From Halioglobus japonicus (GTDB lineage Bacteria; Pseudomonadota; Gammaproteobacteria; Pseudomonadales; Halieaceae), in the NCBI RefSeq assembly GCF_001983995.1, contig NZ_CP019450.1, positions 930,001 through 994,000 of the forward strand: DNA of 64,000 nucleotides. The letters run 5' to 3'. Of this stretch, positions 51,902 to 61,571 are shown in pieces. Below the pieces are notes generated by a model. The model ran no database searches. It saw only the letters and a list, made by a program, of their open reading frames with translations, and had not been told where the DNA came from. Position numbers and translations under genes: made by a program. Each line of letters opens with the position of its first letter. The stretch's first letter is position 1.

Positions 51902-53275
51902 CTAGGCAGTCCCGCGATGTTTGGTTGCAAACCGGATGACAGTTTCACCGATGATCAAGGTCACAATAACACCGCCGACCACTGCCCAGTCGAAACCGGC
52001 ACCGGGTGTGTACAGGAACAGGAAAATCGAGATGGCCAGTACCACAATACACAGCCCGGCGGCGAGCCTAGCTGCGCCGGAGCCACCGGGTACCCGATAA
52101 GGGCGGGGGTGATCTGCATCGACCCTGCGCATTTTCAAAAACGCCAGCATCATGCCCTGGTAAGGCAGCAGGAAAATCACCGCAGAGAAGGCAAACAGTG
52201 ACCAGAACAAATCCTCGTTGCTGCCGGACATGAAGCCATACAGCACTAGGCACAGCGTGCTTACGAGGCCCATCAGTACAGCGGCGCCGATCGGTGTGCC
52301 GCGTTTGGCATCTTCAATGCCGAGTACACGGGGCAGCTCACCTTCCTGGGCCGCCTCGGCTGCTGCGCGGTTACAGCCCATGGCCCAGGTCACTCCGTTG
52401 GAGAAGAAGGTGAAGAGTGCACCAATACCCAAACCCAGCACCAGAGCGCTGCCGAGGGCGCTACCGCCGAAGAACAGGTCGAGCGTATCAATGAGTCCTT
52501 CCACGAGATTGATCTCACCCGCCGGGATGGCTGCAAGCACCGCGATGGTGCCGAGAATGTACAGAGCGATAATGATGGTGCCGGAAATGAAAATAGCGCG
52601 GGGAACGTCGCGTGCCGGGTCTTTCATTTCGTCGCTGCCGGCACTGACCAATTCAAAGCCCAGCATGCCGTAGATAATGGCGGGAATATACTGGGCGCTG
52701 CTGCTCCAGTCCGGTTTCATGGTTTCAAAGGTCAGTGGGTTGGCCATGCCCGAGTCGAGAATATGGAAGCCGGCACCGACGATAATGGCGACGAATATAG
52801 CGACCTTGATGATGGCGCCGATGTTCGGCACCCACTTGCCCAGGTCCAGGGTGACCACATTCATGGCCACGGCTATCCAGGTGAGCACAATGCCCATGCC
52901 AATCTGCCAGGCCATGCTCAGATCCGGTGCAAACATCTGGGCATAGACGCCCGCGAACAAGATGTAGATCGCCGGAATCCACACCGCCGTGTTCACCCAG
53001 TAACACCAGGTGGCCCGGGAGGCCCAGCGCCCGCCAAAGGCGTCGCGAATCCAGGCGTAAATACCGCCCTGCTCAGGGTAGGCGCAGCCCATCTCGGCGC
53101 AGATCATGGCAAAGGGCACGAAAAACAGCACGCCGAGAATCAGCCACCAGGAAACACTGGATGCGCCTACCGATGCCGCCGCGGCCAGGGTGTCTGCGAG
53201 AAGAATCGCAGACACGGTAAACAGCACCATATCGCGCAGTTTTAGAGTTTTGGTATGGGTGGCCGTGTCCGACAT
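51902..53275 (-). CDS. APC-family amino acid/polyamine permease
   Basis: A 457-residue transporter with 12 predicted helices. The APC opening is ...LKLRDMVLFTVSAILLADTL..., followed by ...CAEMGCAYPEQGGIYAWIRDAFG... and ...IYGMLGFELVSAGSDEMKDPARDVPRAI.... It lies downstream of a putrescine-type aminotransferase and near a gamma-glutamylpolyamine synthetase-like gene, so polyamine or glutamate-type substrates are likely. The terminator at 53333-53361 separates it from the aminotransferase, so it has its own promoter. Confidence 0.9.
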   Translation of the reverse strand: MSDTATHTKTLKLRDMVLFTVSAILLADTLAAAASVGASSVSWWLILGVLFFVPFAMICAEMGCAYPEQGGIYAWIRDAFGGRWASRATWCYWVNTAVWIPAIYILFAGVYAQMFAPDLSMAWQIGMGIVLTWIAVAMNVVTLDLGKWVPNIGAIIKVAIFVAIIVGAGFHILDSGMANPLTFETMKPDWSSSAQYIPAIIYGMLGFELVSAGSDEMKDPARDVPRAIFISGTIIIALYILGTIAVLAAIPAGEINLVEGLIDTLDLFFGGSALGSALVLGLGIGALFTFFSNGVTWAMGCNRAAAEAAQEGELPRVLGIEDAKRGTPIGAAVLMGLVSTLCLVLYGFMSGSNEDLFWSLFAFSAVIFLLPYQGMMLAFLKMRRVDADHPRPYRVPGGSGAARLAAGLCIVVLAISIFLFLYTPGAGFDWAVVGGVIVTLIIGETVIRFATKHRGTA

Positions 53276-53332
53276 GGTTGTTGTTATTCCCCGGATAAGC
53301 GAGCAGGCGTCGCGGTACTCTCAATTTTACAC

Positions 53333-53361
53333 AAAAAAAAGCCCGGCTTATGAGGCCGGGC
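53333..53361 (-). terminator. intrinsic terminator after the class III aminotransferase gene
   Basis: On the minus strand: GCCCGGC, 7-base loop, GCCGGGC, then eight T. Located 15 bases past the aminotransferase stop and upstream of the permease start. Confidence 0.92.
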
Positions 53362-53375
53362 ATATGGACTGTAGA

Positions 53376-54739
53376 TTAAATGCCGTAGTGTTTGGCGGTG
53401 ACATCCAGGGCCTGGCCCAGCATGTCGATCAGTGAGTCGATCTCACTGGTGGAGCAGATCAACGGCGGCGCCATAATCATGGCATTGCCGGTCTGGCGGA
53501 CCATCAGGCCGAGTTCGTTGGCCGTATTGCGGCAGAACAGTGCGCCCGCAGATTCGGCCGCCAGTGGCTCGCGGGAAGATTTGTCTTTCACCAGTTCGAC
53601 AGCGGCAAACATGCCGCGGCCACGCACCTGGCCCACGATCTTGTGATCGGCCAATTCCTGCAGGCGGCGCTGGAAGTGCGGCGCAATATTGGCAGCGGCG
53701 TCGGCAATTACATTGCCTTCCTTAAGAATGTTGAGCGTTGCCAGGCCGGCGGCTGCGGCAGCGGGGTGACCGGAGTAGGTCAGGCCGTGGGCAAACTCGC
53801 CTTCGTGGGCCAGCAGTACGTCGGCAACCTTGTCAGCGACCATGACGCCGCCCAAAGGCTGAAAGCCATTGGTCACGGCTTTGGCAAAGGTCATGAGGTC
53901 TGGCTCGATGCCGTAGGTCTCGGAACCCCACCACTGGCCGGTACGACCAAAGCCACAGATCACCTCATCGGCAATGAGCAGAATGTCGCGCTCGTTGCAG
54001 ATACGCTGAACTTCGGGCCAGTAGGAATCGGGGGAATGATAACACCACCTGCACCCTGTACTGGCTCGGCGATAAACGCGGCAACGTTTTCTTCACCCAG
54101 CTCGTCGATTTTTTCTTCCAATTGGCGAGCCACTCGCAGACCGAATTCGTTGGGGTCTTCATCCGGGCCCACCTCGAACCAGTGCGGCTGCTCGATGTGA
54201 TGTACATAGTCGATGCCATTGGTCTGCTCGTGCATCGGCCCCATGCCACCCAGGCAGGCCGCGGCAATAGTCGAACCGTGGTAGGCGTTCTTGCGGCTGA
54301 TGATCAGTTTTTTCTCGGGGCGACCCTGGCACTGGTAGTAGCGGCTTACCAGGCGCAGATTAGTGTCGTTGGCCTCAGAGCCCGAATTGGTGAAGAACAC
54401 ATGATTGAAGCGTTCGGGGGTAATATCCACCAGCGCCTTGGCCAGCTCGATGGCAGGCTGGTTGGAGCACTGGAAGAAGTTGTTGTAGTAGGGCAGTTGT
54501 CCCAGCTGCTCGGTGACTGCATCCACGATGGACCGCTGGCTGTAGCCCAGGTTGCAACACCACAGGCCAGACATGCCATCCAGCATCTTGTGGCCTTCCG
54601 CTGTATAAATGTAAATGTGCTCGGCGCGGGACATTACCCGACCACCGTTAGTGGCATAGTCCTTGAAATCCGTGAAGGGGTGCAGGTGGTGGGACTGGTC
54701 CAACTGCTTCAGGTTACCGGTATTGGCTTGCATGTTCAT
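53376..54739 (-). pseudogene. class III PLP aminotransferase (SpuC-like putrescine--pyruvate type), one frameshift
   Basis: Two frames overlap at 53960-54040. The upstream part has ...HHLHPFTDFKDYATNGGRVMSRAEHIYIYTAEGHKMLDGMSGLWC... and ...FFTNSGSEANDTNLRL.... The downstream part has DILLIADEVICGFGRTGQ (PLP Asp) and MTFAKAVTNG (Schiff-base Lys). Adding one base to the G run at 54030-54034 yields 454 residues, the standard length for SpuC/omega-transaminases, which convert putrescine and related amines with pyruvate. Divergent from the glutamine synthetase-like gene. The lesion matches the homopolymer pattern of the window. Confidence 0.87.
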
Positions 54740-54904
54740 GGCTCATCTCTCCCTGAATGTGCGCCGGGCATTACGCGGGCGCTTGCTCTACCCAGAAGTG
54801 GTATAGCGGGGTTTTACGCATCATTGTTAAATAGTCTGGCATAAGCACCCGACACCGACCTTACCCCAAAGGTGGTGTTTTGCCTTGGCCCACAGAGATA
54901 ACAG

Positions 54905-56254
54905 ATGACAGACAACGACAGCGCCGTACAGACTTTTCTTGAACAGCACCCGGACATCGAAGTTTTCGAAGTTATGTTGCTGGACCTCTGTGGTGGTCTG
55001 CGGGGCAAGTGGGTCACCCGTGACAAGTTGCCCAAGGTAATGGCTGGCGGGCTCAAGATTCCGCTGTCCACTTTGGCGTTCGATGTCTGGGGTCGCGATG
55101 CCGAGGAGTGGGTGTTCAATACCGGCGATGGCGACGGCTACTGTGCGCCCGAGTTGCGCACTCTGGTCGCTGCCCCCTGGCTGGAACGACCCACCGGTCA
55201 GGTATTGATGTCGATGCGTGAGGTGGATGGCAGCAAATGCCGATACGATCCTCGCTATCTGCTGGAGGGCTTGCAAGAGCGCTTTGGCAAATTGGGGCTG
55301 ACGCCAGTGCTTGCCTCGGAGATGGAGTTTCATTTGCTCAAGGCGGAGCGCGACGAGATCGGCCGCCCGGTGCACAGCCAGCAGGATCGCGTGGGCGGGG
55401 CACTCGGCGCCGGCCAGACTTATGGCATCGATACCATGGAAGATATGTCCGTGCTGATGCACGAAGTGCGTGACGCCTGTACCGCCCAGGGCCTCCCAGT
55501 CGATACCCTGATCAAGGAAGCGGCACCCTCCCAGTACGAAATCAATCTCTACCACCGGGCCGATGCGCTGGAGGCTGCAGATCAGGCCGCCATGTTGCAG
55601 CGGGTGATTCGCGGTGTGGCCCGCAAGCACGGCTATGTGGCGACGTTTATGGCCAAGCCCTTTGGTAATCTGGCGGGCAACGGCATGCACGTTCATTGTT
55701 CACTGCTCGATGCCGATGGCAATAATGTGTTTGATGACGGCACCGGTCAGGGCACCGAGATGCTGCGCCAGGCGATTGCCGGCTGCCTCGACACCATGGC
55801 GGAAAGCATGCTCATGTTTGCGCCCAGCCTGAATTCCTATCGCCGCTTTCGCCGTGGCAGCCACGCGCCTCTGGCGCCGAGCTGGGGTTACGAGAATCGC
55901 ACCGTCTCGGTGCGTGTGCCCGCCGACGCGCCTGCTGCAACGCGTATTGAACACCGGGTGTCCGGGGCCGATGCCAATCCCTATCTGGTATTCGCAGCCA
56001 TTCTCGCGGGTATGTTGCGCGGTATCGAGCACAAGCTCACGCCGCCCGAACCATTGGAAGGCAATGCGTACGAGCAACTGCCCCCCAGTCTGCCGCGCTA
56101 CCTGCCTGACGCCCTCGCGCGTTTCGAGACCTCAGCGCATATCGAGGAGTATCTGGGAGCTGAGTTCCGCAAGGTGTACACCATTCTCAAGCAGCAGGAG
56201 CTGGACGAGTACGACTCGCATGTCACTCCGCTGGAGTACGACGCCAATCTCTAG
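54905..56254 (+). CDS. glutamine synthetase family, gamma-glutamylpolyamine synthetase-like
   Basis: The 449-residue protein has the GS beta-grasp start (...EVMLLDLCGGLRGKWVTRDKLP...), metal ligands in ...PVLASEMEFHLL..., ...EAAPSQYEINLYH..., ...GNGMHVHCSLLD... and the ATP/glutamate region ...NSYRRFRRGSHAPLAPSWGYENRTVSVRVP. Length and wording fit the PuuA/SpuI-type group that ligates glutamate to putrescine or related amines. The divergent aminotransferase and nearby APC permease support amine catabolism. Confidence 0.9.
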   Translation: MTDNDSAVQTFLEQHPDIEVFEVMLLDLCGGLRGKWVTRDKLPKVMAGGLKIPLSTLAFDVWGRDAEEWVFNTGDGDGYCAPELRTLVAAPWLERPTGQVLMSMREVDGSKCRYDPRYLLEGLQERFGKLGLTPVLASEMEFHLLKAERDEIGRPVHSQQDRVGGALGAGQTYGIDTMEDMSVLMHEVRDACTAQGLPVDTLIKEAAPSQYEINLYHRADALEAADQAAMLQRVIRGVARKHGYVATFMAKPFGNLAGNGMHVHCSLLDADGNNVFDDGTGQGTEMLRQAIAGCLDTMAESMLMFAPSLNSYRRFRRGSHAPLAPSWGYENRTVSVRVPADAPAATRIEHRVSGADANPYLVFAAILAGMLRGIEHKLTPPEPLEGNAYEQLPPSLPRYLPDALARFETSAHIEEYLGAEFRKVYTILKQQELDEYDSHVTPLEYDANL

Positions 56255-56373
56255 TGTGAACCAGCTCGCAAAAACGGCTTAACACTAACAAGCAGTACCT
56301 AATAGCTCTGTCGAGCACGGGTAGCCCGCTGCTACACTGTGCCGCGAACATTGACGACCACTCAGGGACGAGT

Positions 56374-56499
56374 ATGAAATACGGGCTGTTTTGCCTCTTG
56401 GTGTTGCTTGCCAGCTTTATGGCGGTGTTTGATTCCACTGCCACAGAACCCCCTCCTTCGTGCGTGCTTGAATTCTTCTCCAAGCATATTGCCGACTAG
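56374..56499 (+). CDS. possible 41-residue membrane/secreted micropeptide
   Basis: ATG at 56374 with AGGGAC upstream starts MKYGLFCLLVLLASFMAVFD, a hydrophobic helix, followed by 21 mostly polar residues. It is in a 335-base gap between convergent genes. The residue pattern and start site are plausible, but no homology is known, so treat as a candidate. Confidence 0.4.
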   Translation: MKYGLFCLLVLLASFMAVFDSTATEPPPSCVLEFFSKHIAD

Positions 56500-56547
56500 C
56501 CAGCCAGGCCTTCCGTTTTTCTGGAGCGTTTTTTCCGCAGACCCAAC

Positions 56548-56569
56548 AAAAAAGGCGCCCGAAGGCGCC
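56548..56569 (-). terminator. intrinsic terminator of the TonB-receptor gene
   Basis: On the minus strand: GGCGCC, loop TTCG, GGCGCC, then six T. It lies 21 bases past the receptor stop. UUCG is an especially stable tetraloop. Confidence 0.92.
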
Positions 56570-56589
56570 TTATCCCACGCGGTGGGTGA

Positions 56590-58956
56590 TTAGTCCCAGG
56601 CCATGCCCAGACGCACACCGGCGGTGCGGGGTCGACGCGGGCCGAAGAACGCATGCGGTTCCTTGCCGCCGAGGTTGTTCATGCCATCCCAGGTGAACTC
56701 ATCGGTGATGTTCTCCACGTAGGCTTCCACGAACCAGTTGTTGTCGGATTCCCAGCCGACGCGAACCGACATCTCTTCGTAGGAGTCGATCATGGTTTCA
56801 TCCAGCTCTTCCCAGCCGCCGCCGCGCTCAGACTCGAATGTGAATTCGAACGCGCCGGTGATGGCACCGGAATTCATGGGGAAGGCGCCGTGCAGCACGA
56901 ATGAGCCAGACCACTCGGGGGCCCAGAACAGGTGAGTGCCTTCGCAGCCCAGCGGATCTTCCAGGCCGCATACGTCTTCCAGCTTGTTAGCCTCGGAGTC
57001 GAAGTAGCCGATGGTTGCGTAGGCTGTCAGGTAGTCGCCGATGCCGGCCGTCAGTGAGCTCTCCACGCCGTAGGATTCCACTTCACCGGCATTCTCGATC
57101 AGGGTGGCGCCACTACCGGTGCCCACGGTGACCTGGAAATCAGTGTATTCGTAGTAGAACGCGACGATGTCGAAGTTCATGTTGTCGTCAAAGAAGCTGT
57201 CCTTGTAGCCGATCTCGTAGGAGTGGACTTCTTCGGGGTCAACCGGGTCTGGCAGGAAGCCGTCGGCGCGGACAATGTCAACATTACCAATGGCGATGTC
57301 GCCATCGGGGTTGTTGGCCAGGGAGAAGGTGCCGAAGCCGCCCGACTTGTAGCCGGCGGTGTAGCTGGCAAATAGTAGCGCGGTGTCAGTGGGTGTCCAC
57401 GTGGCGATCACTCGTGGTGTTACATCGTCCCAGGATTCCTTGGCGGTGAGGGATTCGGCAGTGGAGTAGCCGAACGCCCAGTAGGGGCCGAGTTCACTCA
57501 CAGGGGTTGGTACAAAAGTGGTGAATTCTTTTTCGTCGTCGGTCCAGCGCAGGCCACCTTCGATCTGGAAATTTTCGGTGATGAAGTATGCGAGGTTCAG
57601 GTAGGCGCCCCAGCCTTCATACTTGCCCTTGATGGTGGCGGTTTCTTCCAGCAGTCCGTTGGCAGAGGGGGTGAACTCGCTGCCGTAGTAGGCGTAGAGG
57701 TCCTCACAGCCGGAGAAGGTCATACCGGAGTTGTAGTAGTAGCCGTAGTACTGACAGAACACGTCCTCTTCACCGGCAAAGCGGTAGTCGGTTTCCAACT
57801 CTTCCTTGTAGTAGGAGACACCGGCGTACCATGACAGCGGGCCTTCGCTGTTGGAGGTCAGGCGCAGTTCCTGCTGGAAGTACTCGCCTTCCTGGTCCTG
57901 GCGGTAGGTCTCCATGTTCAGCGGCGTGCCGTCGTAGTCTTCGTTGTAGAAGTAGTCGTGATCCTTGTAGCCGGTGTTGGACGTCAGGGTCGCGAAGTCA
58001 AAGTCGTAGTCAATACGCACACCCAGAGTCAGGATGTCGGCGTCGTCGTTATCGCCGCCGGAGCGGTCAACATCCACATCTTCGTCAGAGCCACGTACCG
58101 GAATGGGGCCGAGTGCAGCTTCCAGGGTTTCCCAGACTTCACCTTCGGTAACGGCGCGGTAAACGGAGCCGGACTGCTCGCGCTCTTCATACTCCACCAT
58201 GGTGTAGATGCCCAGGCGGTCGTGTTCGAATGTTGTGGACCAGCGCAGCGCTTTGTTCTCGTGCTCGATCAGGTCTTCAGAGGGGAAGAAGTTCTTAACA
58301 AAGCCGTCTTCCTGGGTGTACAGGCCGGCAAAGCGCATGGCGAAGCTGTCGCTGACGGGAATGTTAATTGCTGCGTCAATCGCGGCACGGTCGCGCTCGC
58401 CCAGGTCGACGTTGACGAAGCCGTCGGAGCTGTCAATTTCGGCGCGGCGGGTGTGTACGCTGAACGCGCCGCCGATAGAGTTACGGCCAAACAGGAAGCC
58501 CTGTGGTCCGCGCAACACTTCGGCACGGTCCAGGTCGTACAGGCTGGTTACGGCTGAGCCGTTGCGCCCCTCATACAGGTCATTCTTGAAGAATGCTGAG
58601 GAGGGGTCGAGACCAACACCAAAGTCCTGGGTGCGGATACCGCGAATGGAAATGGCGTCAATGAAGCTGTCCTGGCTGTTACCTGTGACGCCGGGCGTAA
58701 AGGTCACCAGATCTTTTACGTCAGACAGGTTAACGTCTTCCATGAATTCGCCTGACAGGGCTGTGATGGCCAGGGGTACGTCCTGAACCGACTCACTGCG
58801 CTTGGTGGCGGTGACGATGATTTCTTCCAGAGTCTGGGAGAAGACGGGTGTGCTGATGGCAGAAGCAAATACGGCGGCGGATACGGCTTTCGCCATAGTA
58901 TTCCTGCCGGTGCGTACGGCGTTGCTGCTTGCCTTGAGAGATTTTGTGCGAGTCAT
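56590..58956 (-). CDS. TonB-dependent outer-membrane receptor
   Basis: A 788-residue precursor with a long signal peptide (...AVSAAVFASAISTPVFSQ). The TonB box/plug opening is LEEIIVTATKRSESVQDVPLAITALSG, with the plug motif ...DRAEVLRGPQGFLFGRNSIGGAF.... The 22-strand barrel ends ...GPRRPRTAGVRLGMAWD. The plug wording matches the sphingomonad/marine TonB receptors often used for lipids, aromatics or glycans rather than siderophores. Substrate unknown. GGGGAT precedes the ATG. The TPR-sulfotransferase and LuxR genes lie upstream on the same strand. Confidence 0.95.
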   Translation of the reverse strand: MTRTKSLKASSNAVRTGRNTMAKAVSAAVFASAISTPVFSQTLEEIIVTATKRSESVQDVPLAITALSGEFMEDVNLSDVKDLVTFTPGVTGNSQDSFIDAISIRGIRTQDFGVGLDPSSAFFKNDLYEGRNGSAVTSLYDLDRAEVLRGPQGFLFGRNSIGGAFSVHTRRAEIDSSDGFVNVDLGERDRAAIDAAINIPVSDSFAMRFAGLYTQEDGFVKNFFPSEDLIEHENKALRWSTTFEHDRLGIYTMVEYEEREQSGSVYRAVTEGEVWETLEAALGPIPVRGSDEDVDVDRSGGDNDDADILTLGVRIDYDFDFATLTSNTGYKDHDYFYNEDYDGTPLNMETYRQDQEGEYFQQELRLTSNSEGPLSWYAGVSYYKEELETDYRFAGEEDVFCQYYGYYYNSGMTFSGCEDLYAYYGSEFTPSANGLLEETATIKGKYEGWGAYLNLAYFITENFQIEGGLRWTDDEKEFTTFVPTPVSELGPYWAFGYSTAESLTAKESWDDVTPRVIATWTPTDTALLFASYTAGYKSGGFGTFSLANNPDGDIAIGNVDIVRADGFLPDPVDPEEVHSYEIGYKDSFFDDNMNFDIVAFYYEYTDFQVTVGTGSGATLIENAGEVESYGVESSLTAGIGDYLTAYATIGYFDSEANKLEDVCGLEDPLGCEGTHLFWAPEWSGSFVLHGAFPMNSGAITGAFEFTFESERGGGWEELDETMIDSYEEMSVRVGWESDNNWFVEAYVENITDEFTWDGMNNLGGKEPHAFFGPRRPRTAGVRLGMAWD

Positions 58957-59102
58957 GATATCCCCACGCGTGGATGTTGAATTGTTGTCCTTCCGGGCTA
59001 TGTACAGATTGACAAGTGGTGTTAGCCACCTGTCTATTTTTGTTGTTGTAAGCTAGCCAATGTGCCCAGCCAATAATATACCCCTATAGGGTAGAAAAAA
59101 GG

Positions 59103-60697
59103 TTAGTTGATGCTGCTTACATTCGCTCTGGCTAATTCATCCTGCATTGGGGCAAGTTGCGCTTCGTAGCGTCGCCAGCGGCCGATGGAGCGGGTGTGAG
59201 CGGGCTCACGAACCTGCACCGCGCTGGCGGTGGTGACGGCACCGGTCTGCTCGTGGAACTGCAGGCAGGCGTCCTCCCAGGGCAGGCCGAGAAATTCGAT
59301 AAGCGCCCTGGCATTGGGCTCCAGATCGCGGGCCGTGTCTTCGTAGCTGATATCCAGGAAGCGGCCGGGAAAGCGTTCGCGCCAGCAGGCCATGAGCTTG
59401 CGGTAGCGGGCGTGATGACGGGCCATCTCGCGCTGTTCGTAAGAGTGCAGGTAGGCATCGGCAAACAGCTGTTTGAAGCTGGCAAAGCAGGCGTCCATGG
59501 GGTCGCGCACCAGATGGACGATCCTGGCATTGGGCAGGGCCTTGAGAATGAGCGGAATCATCAGGTAGTTCTGCGGCAGCTTGTCGACAAACCGGGGGTG
59601 TCGCCCCGCATCTTGGCCGAGCTCTGCAAATAGAGCTTGCCCAGCGCAGCCGGCTCCAGCTGTGCCGCGGCCTCGAACAGCTCTGCAGTGAATCGCTTTG
59701 GGTTGCGGTAATCTGCCAGACGGCGCAGTGCCAGGCCGAAGTGTTGTAGCTCGCCCGCCGAATGTACCTGCGAATGGCTGGTGATGATTCGTTCGATGAG
59801 CGTTGTGCCGGTGCGCGGTTGGCCCAGGACGAAAATAGGTGAAGCGTCGGGGTTGCCTGCGGGGCCTGCTGCTAGCCACTCGTGGGTGTAGGTAGCCATC
59901 AGGCAGTCGAACATCTGTTGTTCGGCCTGCTCATCAAACTCCACGGTCGCCCGGCGGGCGGCAGCGCCGGCGGCAAAGGCGTCAAAGGCCTCTGGCCAGC
60001 GCTGCAGGTCTTCCAGTTCTTTGCCGATGGCGTAGTAATAGAATGCGTTGGCTCGTGGGTCGTTACCGCGGCCGGCAATACACTGGCGCATGTCCTCGAC
60101 ATGCTTGTCAGAATCTGCCTTGCGCGAACTCGATAGGGCCCAGTGCGCCTGCGGGCTGTCGGGCTGCAGGCGGATGATGTCCTCGAAGATGCGGTCCGAG
60201 TCGTCGGTGTCGCCGTGATAGACCAGATTATTGGCGAGGTTTTGCATAAATGGCGGGAAGTTAGGCTGGGCCTGATTGGCCCGGGCGAAAAACGCCTGGG
60301 CGGCGCCGTGCTCGCCCATCTGGGTCAACGTGGTGCCGACCAGGTCGAGTACCATGGGGTCTGTAGGCCGTATGCGCAGTGTCTCTCGCAAGGCAGCATC
60401 TGCGCGGTTAACCTGGCCTTCGGTCATATACAGTTTGGCCAGCTGGGCCCACGCCGCGGCGTGATCAGGGTCGAGCTTAACCGTGGACTGAAACGCGTTG
60501 AATGCGGTTTTGCGATCGCGTGACTCCAGCCCCAGCAGGCCGACCAGGAAGTGGCCCTGGGGCAGGTCGGGCTTGATGGCAAATATCTGCTGGCAGCACT
60601 CACCCGCGCGGCTGAAGTCGCCTAGTGAGAGTGCCTTGAATCCCGTCTTCAGTAATTCCTGCAGTTGTGCCAGTTGGGCGGGGTCGGGCTTGCTCAA
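59103..60697 (-). pseudogene. TPR-sulfotransferase, one frameshift
   Basis: The N-terminal half holds five to six TPR repeats. The sulfotransferase domain begins with the PAPS 5'-phosphosulfate loop GQPRTGTTLIERI and continues, in the second frame, with VDKLPQNYLMIPLI and the 3'-phosphate motif RIVHLVRDPMDACFASF. The frames join when one base is added to the G run at 59594-59598 (DTPRFVDKLP), giving 531 residues. Sulfotransferase_3 family; acceptor unknown. TTG start overlaps the LuxR stop by four bases (TTGA), with GGAGA upstream. This family commonly lies next to TonB receptors in marine proteobacteria, as it does here. Confidence 0.85.
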
Positions 60698-61542
60698 CGT
60701 GCATCTCCGCGTTTGGGGGGTGGGGCCATATAAGCCACCAGAGTGTCGCCGCTTTCATAGTCCTGGGCGCTCATCAGCGAGTCCAGGAACAGGTAGAACA
60801 GCTCCGCCTGGGAGGAGATCTCCAGCTTGGCGTAGGCGTGCTTGCGGTGCAGTTTCACGGTTTCCATGGAGATCGATAGTTTGTCGGCCACGGTCTTGGT
60901 GGAGTGGCCGTGCAAGACCAGATTAATTACCTGGGTCTCGCGCTCGGTGAGCAGGCTTGAGCCGAACGACTCCAGCGCGCTGTGCAGCTTGGCGCGCAGG
61001 TTGTCGCCGGTCTTGTCGCTGCTGGTCAGTGTCCAGTGTTGCTGGCAGAGCGCCTCAACTGAGGGATATATCGCCTCCAGCGTGCTCAGCTCACGCTTGG
61101 TGAACGTGGCGCGGCTGGCGGTTTTCCCCAGGGCGATGTTGACGAAGCCGCGCTCGCCGACCGGCACAATGAAGCCACACTCGTCGACGAAATTACTGTC
61201 GCGATACCAGGTCTTGTAATAGTCGCTGTCGCGAAACCCAGTGGGAGACAGATCGCGCAGGCGAAACACCCCATGACGGTTGTCGCGAGTCGCCGTGAGA
61301 TAAAACGGATCCAGCAGGAAGGCGCCCTTTACGAACCGATCCAGGGTGGAGCTGCCGCTCTGGTTGGGTTCCTCGAAATATTCGATAACCGGCATATCCA
61401 TGCCGGGATAGGCGATAACGGTGGCGTCGTCTACCGGCACCATATCGCGCAGCATGGCGATCAATGAGGCTGGAAAATCGGCGCTGCCGGCGCATCGAAT
61501 CAGGTCGGCGACGTGATGGCTGAAAGTGGGGAGTACGGGCAT
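60694..61542 (-). CDS. LuxR-family transcriptional regulator
   Basis: A 282-residue regulator. The C-terminal GerE-type HTH is SLLTERETQVINLVLHGHSTKTVADKLSISMETVKLHRKHAYAKLEI. The N-terminal 190 residues form an uncharacterised sensory domain without an obvious autoinducer-binding signature. Translation is coupled to the sulfotransferase gene (TTGA overlap), so it may regulate that gene and the TonB receptor downstream. Related LuxR-TPR-sulfotransferase pairs are common in marine gammaproteobacteria. Confidence 0.9.
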   Translation of the reverse strand: MPVLPTFSHHVADLIRCAGSADFPASLIAMLRDMVPVDDATVIAYPGMDMPVIEYFEEPNQSGSSTLDRFVKGAFLLDPFYLTATRDNRHGVFRLRDLSPTGFRDSDYYKTWYRDSNFVDECGFIVPVGERGFVNIALGKTASRATFTKRELSTLEAIYPSVEALCQQHWTLTSSDKTGDNLRAKLHSALESFGSSLLTERETQVINLVLHGHSTKTVADKLSISMETVKLHRKHAYAKLEISSQAELFYLFLDSLMSAQDYESGDTLVAYMAPPPKRGDAR

Positions 61543-61571
61543 GGGGTCTCGCTGTTTTTGCTAGCGCCCCA

